DNA from: Qipengyuania sphaerica
GTDB taxonomy: Bacteria > Pseudomonadota > Alphaproteobacteria > Sphingomonadales > Sphingomonadaceae
NCBI RefSeq assembly: GCF_019711595.1
Contig: NZ_JAIGNR010000001.1
Location: 1,178,001-1,242,000, forward strand
Direction of reading: 5' to 3'
DNA: 64,000 bases
Shown: in pieces, positions 62,552-64,000 of the stretch
Numbering within the stretch: the first letter of the stretch is position 1
Layout of the letters: every line of letters begins with the position of its first letter
Position numbers and translations under genes: made by a program
The notes under the pieces: model-generated
What the model was told of the DNA's origin: nothing
The model's database searches: none
What the model saw: the letters and a program-made list of their open reading frames with translations, nothing else

Positions 62552-63222
62552 TGGCTGACCGTTCCCCCGCACCCGATACTCCCGAGCTGCGCGAGCGCTG
62601 GGGTGCTTTCGAGTTTACCGAGAGCTACCGCGCGAAGGCGGACCAGGCGATTGCACGCTATCCCGAGGGGCGCCAGCGCTCCGCGGTGATGCCGCTGCTC
62701 GACCTTGCCCAGCGTCAGGTCGGCGAGGAAACCGATACGCAGGGCTGGCTGCCGCTGCCGGTGATCGAATATGTCGCCGACTATCTCGACCTGCCGGTCA
62801 TCCGCGTGCTCGAGGTCGCCAGCTTCTACTTCATGTACAATATGAAGCCGGTGGGTAAGTACCATGTGCAGGTCTGCGGCACGACGCCCTGCATGCTGCG
62901 CGGTTCGGACGGGCTGTTCGAAACCTGCAAGAAGCGCGGCATGAAGAAGGGCCACGTCTCCGATGACGGCCTCTGGACGCTCACCGAAGTCGAATGCATG
63001 GGCAATTGCGCAACCGCGCCGATGGTCCAGATCAACGACGACAATTACGAAGACCTGACACCCGAACGCTTCGACGAAATCCTCGACGAACTGGCCGCAG
63101 GCAAGCAGCCGAAGACCGGCACGCAGATCGAAGGCAAGCGGACCAGCGAGCCGGAAGGCGGCCCGACGACGCTGAAGGAAATGGTCGACGTCAATCACGA
63201 TTACCGGGGAGATTGGAAATGA
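62551..63222 (+). CDS. nuoE: NADH-quinone oxidoreductase subunit E
   Basis: 24-kDa thioredoxin-like 2Fe-2S subunit (223 aa). The cluster ligands are in VCGTTPCMLRG (near 108-113) and ECMGNCATAPM (near 149-153). The C-terminus extends with TQIEGKRTSEPEGGPTTLKEMVD, a commonly seen tail. ATG overlaps the nuoD TAA. Confidence 0.97.
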   Translation: MADRSPAPDTPELRERWGAFEFTESYRAKADQAIARYPEGRQRSAVMPLLDLAQRQVGEETDTQGWLPLPVIEYVADYLDLPVIRVLEVASFYFMYNMKPVGKYHVQVCGTTPCMLRGSDGLFETCKKRGMKKGHVSDDGLWTLTEVECMGNCATAPMVQINDDNYEDLTPERFDEILDELAAGKQPKTGTQIEGKRTSEPEGGPTTLKEMVDVNHDYRGDWK

Positions 63223-63362
63223 GCGCTGACTGGCTCACCATCATCCTCGCCATCGTCGGCGTGGTCATCGCCTGGAAGGTGCTCAAGGGCATCATCAAGA
63301 CCGTGGCACTCGTGGCAATCCTGATTGTCGCGGCCATCGTAGTGTTCGGGGGAGGGATCTGA
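63219..63362 (+). CDS. 47-aa membrane protein between nuoE and nuoF
   Basis: Short ORF beginning [14 protein letters not shown] that contains two hydrophobic segments (about 6-20 and 26-43) joined by a basic KVLKGIIK turn. Overlaps the nuoE stop (ATGA) and the nuoF start (TGATG), so it is firmly within the operon. It is not a recognised Nuo subunit. Confidence 0.72.
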   Translation: MSADWLTIILAIVGVVIAWKVLKGIIKTVALVAILIVAAIVVFGGGI

Positions 63363-64000
63363 TGCTCGCCGACAAGGATCGCATCTTCACCAATCTCTAC
63401 GGCTTCCAGGACTGGGGCCTGAAGGCAGCGCAGCAGCGCGGCGACTGGGACGATACCAAGTCGCTGATCGCGCGCGGCCATGACAACATTATCGAGGAAG
63501 TGAAGGCTTCCGGCCTTCGCGGTCGTGGCGGCGCGGGCTTCCCGACCGGCCTCAAATGGTCGTTCATGCCGAAGGAATCGAAGGACGGCCGTCCCAGCTT
63601 CCTCGTCATCAACGCCGACGAATCCGAACCCGGTTCCTGCAAGGACCGCGAGATCATCCGCCACGATCCGCACAAGCTGATCGAAGGCGCGCTGGTCGCC
63701 GGTTACGCCATGCGGGCGAGGGCGGCCTATATCTACATCCGCGGCGAATATATCCGCGAGGCCGAGACGCTCCAGGCCGCTATCGACGAGGCCTACGACG
63801 CCGGCCTGATCGGCAAGAACGCTTCGAAGTCGGGCTACGATTTCGACGTCTTCCTGCACCGCGGCGCGGGCGCCTACATATGCGGCGAAGAAACCGCGAT
63901 GATCGAAAGCCTCGAAGGCAAGAAAGGCCAGCCCCGCCTCAAGCCGCCGTTCCCGGCAGGCGCGGGCCTCTATGGCTGCCCGACCACGGTCAACAACGTG
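63362..64000 (+). CDS. nuoF: NADH-quinone oxidoreductase subunit F (truncated by window end)
   Basis: 51-kDa flavoprotein subunit that oxidises NADH; the first 213 codons are visible. The glycine-rich FMN/NADH motif [15 protein letters not shown] is near residues 56-70, [14 protein letters not shown] near 83-96, and [15 protein letters not shown] near 178-192. The 4Fe-4S ligand region lies beyond the window. The ATG shares a base with the stop of the small membrane ORF. Confidence 0.97.
   Translation, partial: MLADKDRIFTNLYGFQDWGLKAAQQRGDWDDTKSLIARGHDNIIEEVKASGLRGRGGAGFPTGLKWSFMPKESKDGRPSFLVINADESEPGSCKDREIIRHDPHKLIEGALVAGYAMRARAAYIYIRGEYIREAETLQAAIDEAYDAGLIGKNASKSGYDFDVFLHRGAGAYICGEETAMIESLEGKKGQPRLKPPFPAGAGLYGCPTTVNNV

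Overview
The window looks like a chromosomal segment of a high-GC alphaproteobacterium. It most likely comes from Sphingomonadales, probably an Erythrobacteraceae-type organism. This is an inference from gene content: exosortase-A (XrtA)-associated genes, a nuo operon carrying extra small ORFs, a single LolC/E-type permease next to lolD, RNase E with an acidic S1 insertion, and very dense packing with many ATGA/GTGA stop-start overlaps. No rRNA, tRNA, CRISPR array, insertion sequence, phage gene or integration site was recognised. Most of the window is ordinary core genome.

Layout. 0-7.9 kb: a serine hydrolase lipoprotein, a PilZ protein, purF with a downstream SDR gene, lolC/E-lolD, and small proteins with a glutathione peroxidase. 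8-15.4 kb: dnaE, a fatty acyl-CoA ligase, a lipoprotein, an RluE-type pseudouridine synthase, a DUF1330 protein and a GNAT acetyltransferase. 15.4-19.6 kb (minus strand): a PA0069-type radical SAM protein, then a coupled run of a UDG-like protein, a lytic transglycosylase and MoaB. 19.6-27.2 kb (plus strand): ETF-ubiquinone oxidoreductase, ispE, N-formylglutamate amidohydrolase, ilvD, bifunctional NnrE/NnrD and a TrmA/RlmD-type RNA methyltransferase. 27.2-31.6 kb: an abbreviated XrtA-associated group (acyl carrier protein, acyl-CoA ligase, PLP decarboxylase, secretion-type ATPase) with no exosortase beside it. 31.6-34.0 kb (minus): ZapE-type ATPase, PaaI thioesterase, sdhB. 34.1-39.9 kb: an envelope-glycan neighbourhood (HAD-IB phosphatase, GT4, glycerophosphotransferase-like protein, flippase, nucleotidyltransferase, methyltransferase). 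39.95-42.6 kb (minus): rne. 43-50.6 kb: a murein amidase, PBP1A, prfB, a lipobox methyltransferase, a nitronate monooxygenase and an alpha/beta hydrolase. 50.6-58.8 kb: small-molecule enzymes, an SH3 protein, three tandem related small lipoproteins, a thiolase, an aldehyde dehydrogenase coupled to a large lipoprotein, and a YbjN protein. 58.96 kb to the end: the start of the Complex I operon (nuoA, B, C, lipoprotein ORF, D, E, small membrane ORF, F truncated by the window edge).

How the genes work together. Cell-envelope functions recur: Lol lipoprotein export, three murein enzymes (transglycosylase, amidase, PBP1A), many lipoproteins, and the XrtA-associated and glycan loci. Respiration is represented by nuo, sdhB and ETF-QO. 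The parts least explained by known biology are the ACP/ligase/PLP-decarboxylase group separated from its usual exosortase partners, the phosphopolyol-like glycan locus, the three tandem small lipoproteins, and the two uncharacterised ORFs and the NuoC tail in the nuo operon. I did not find a clearly new defence or mobile system.
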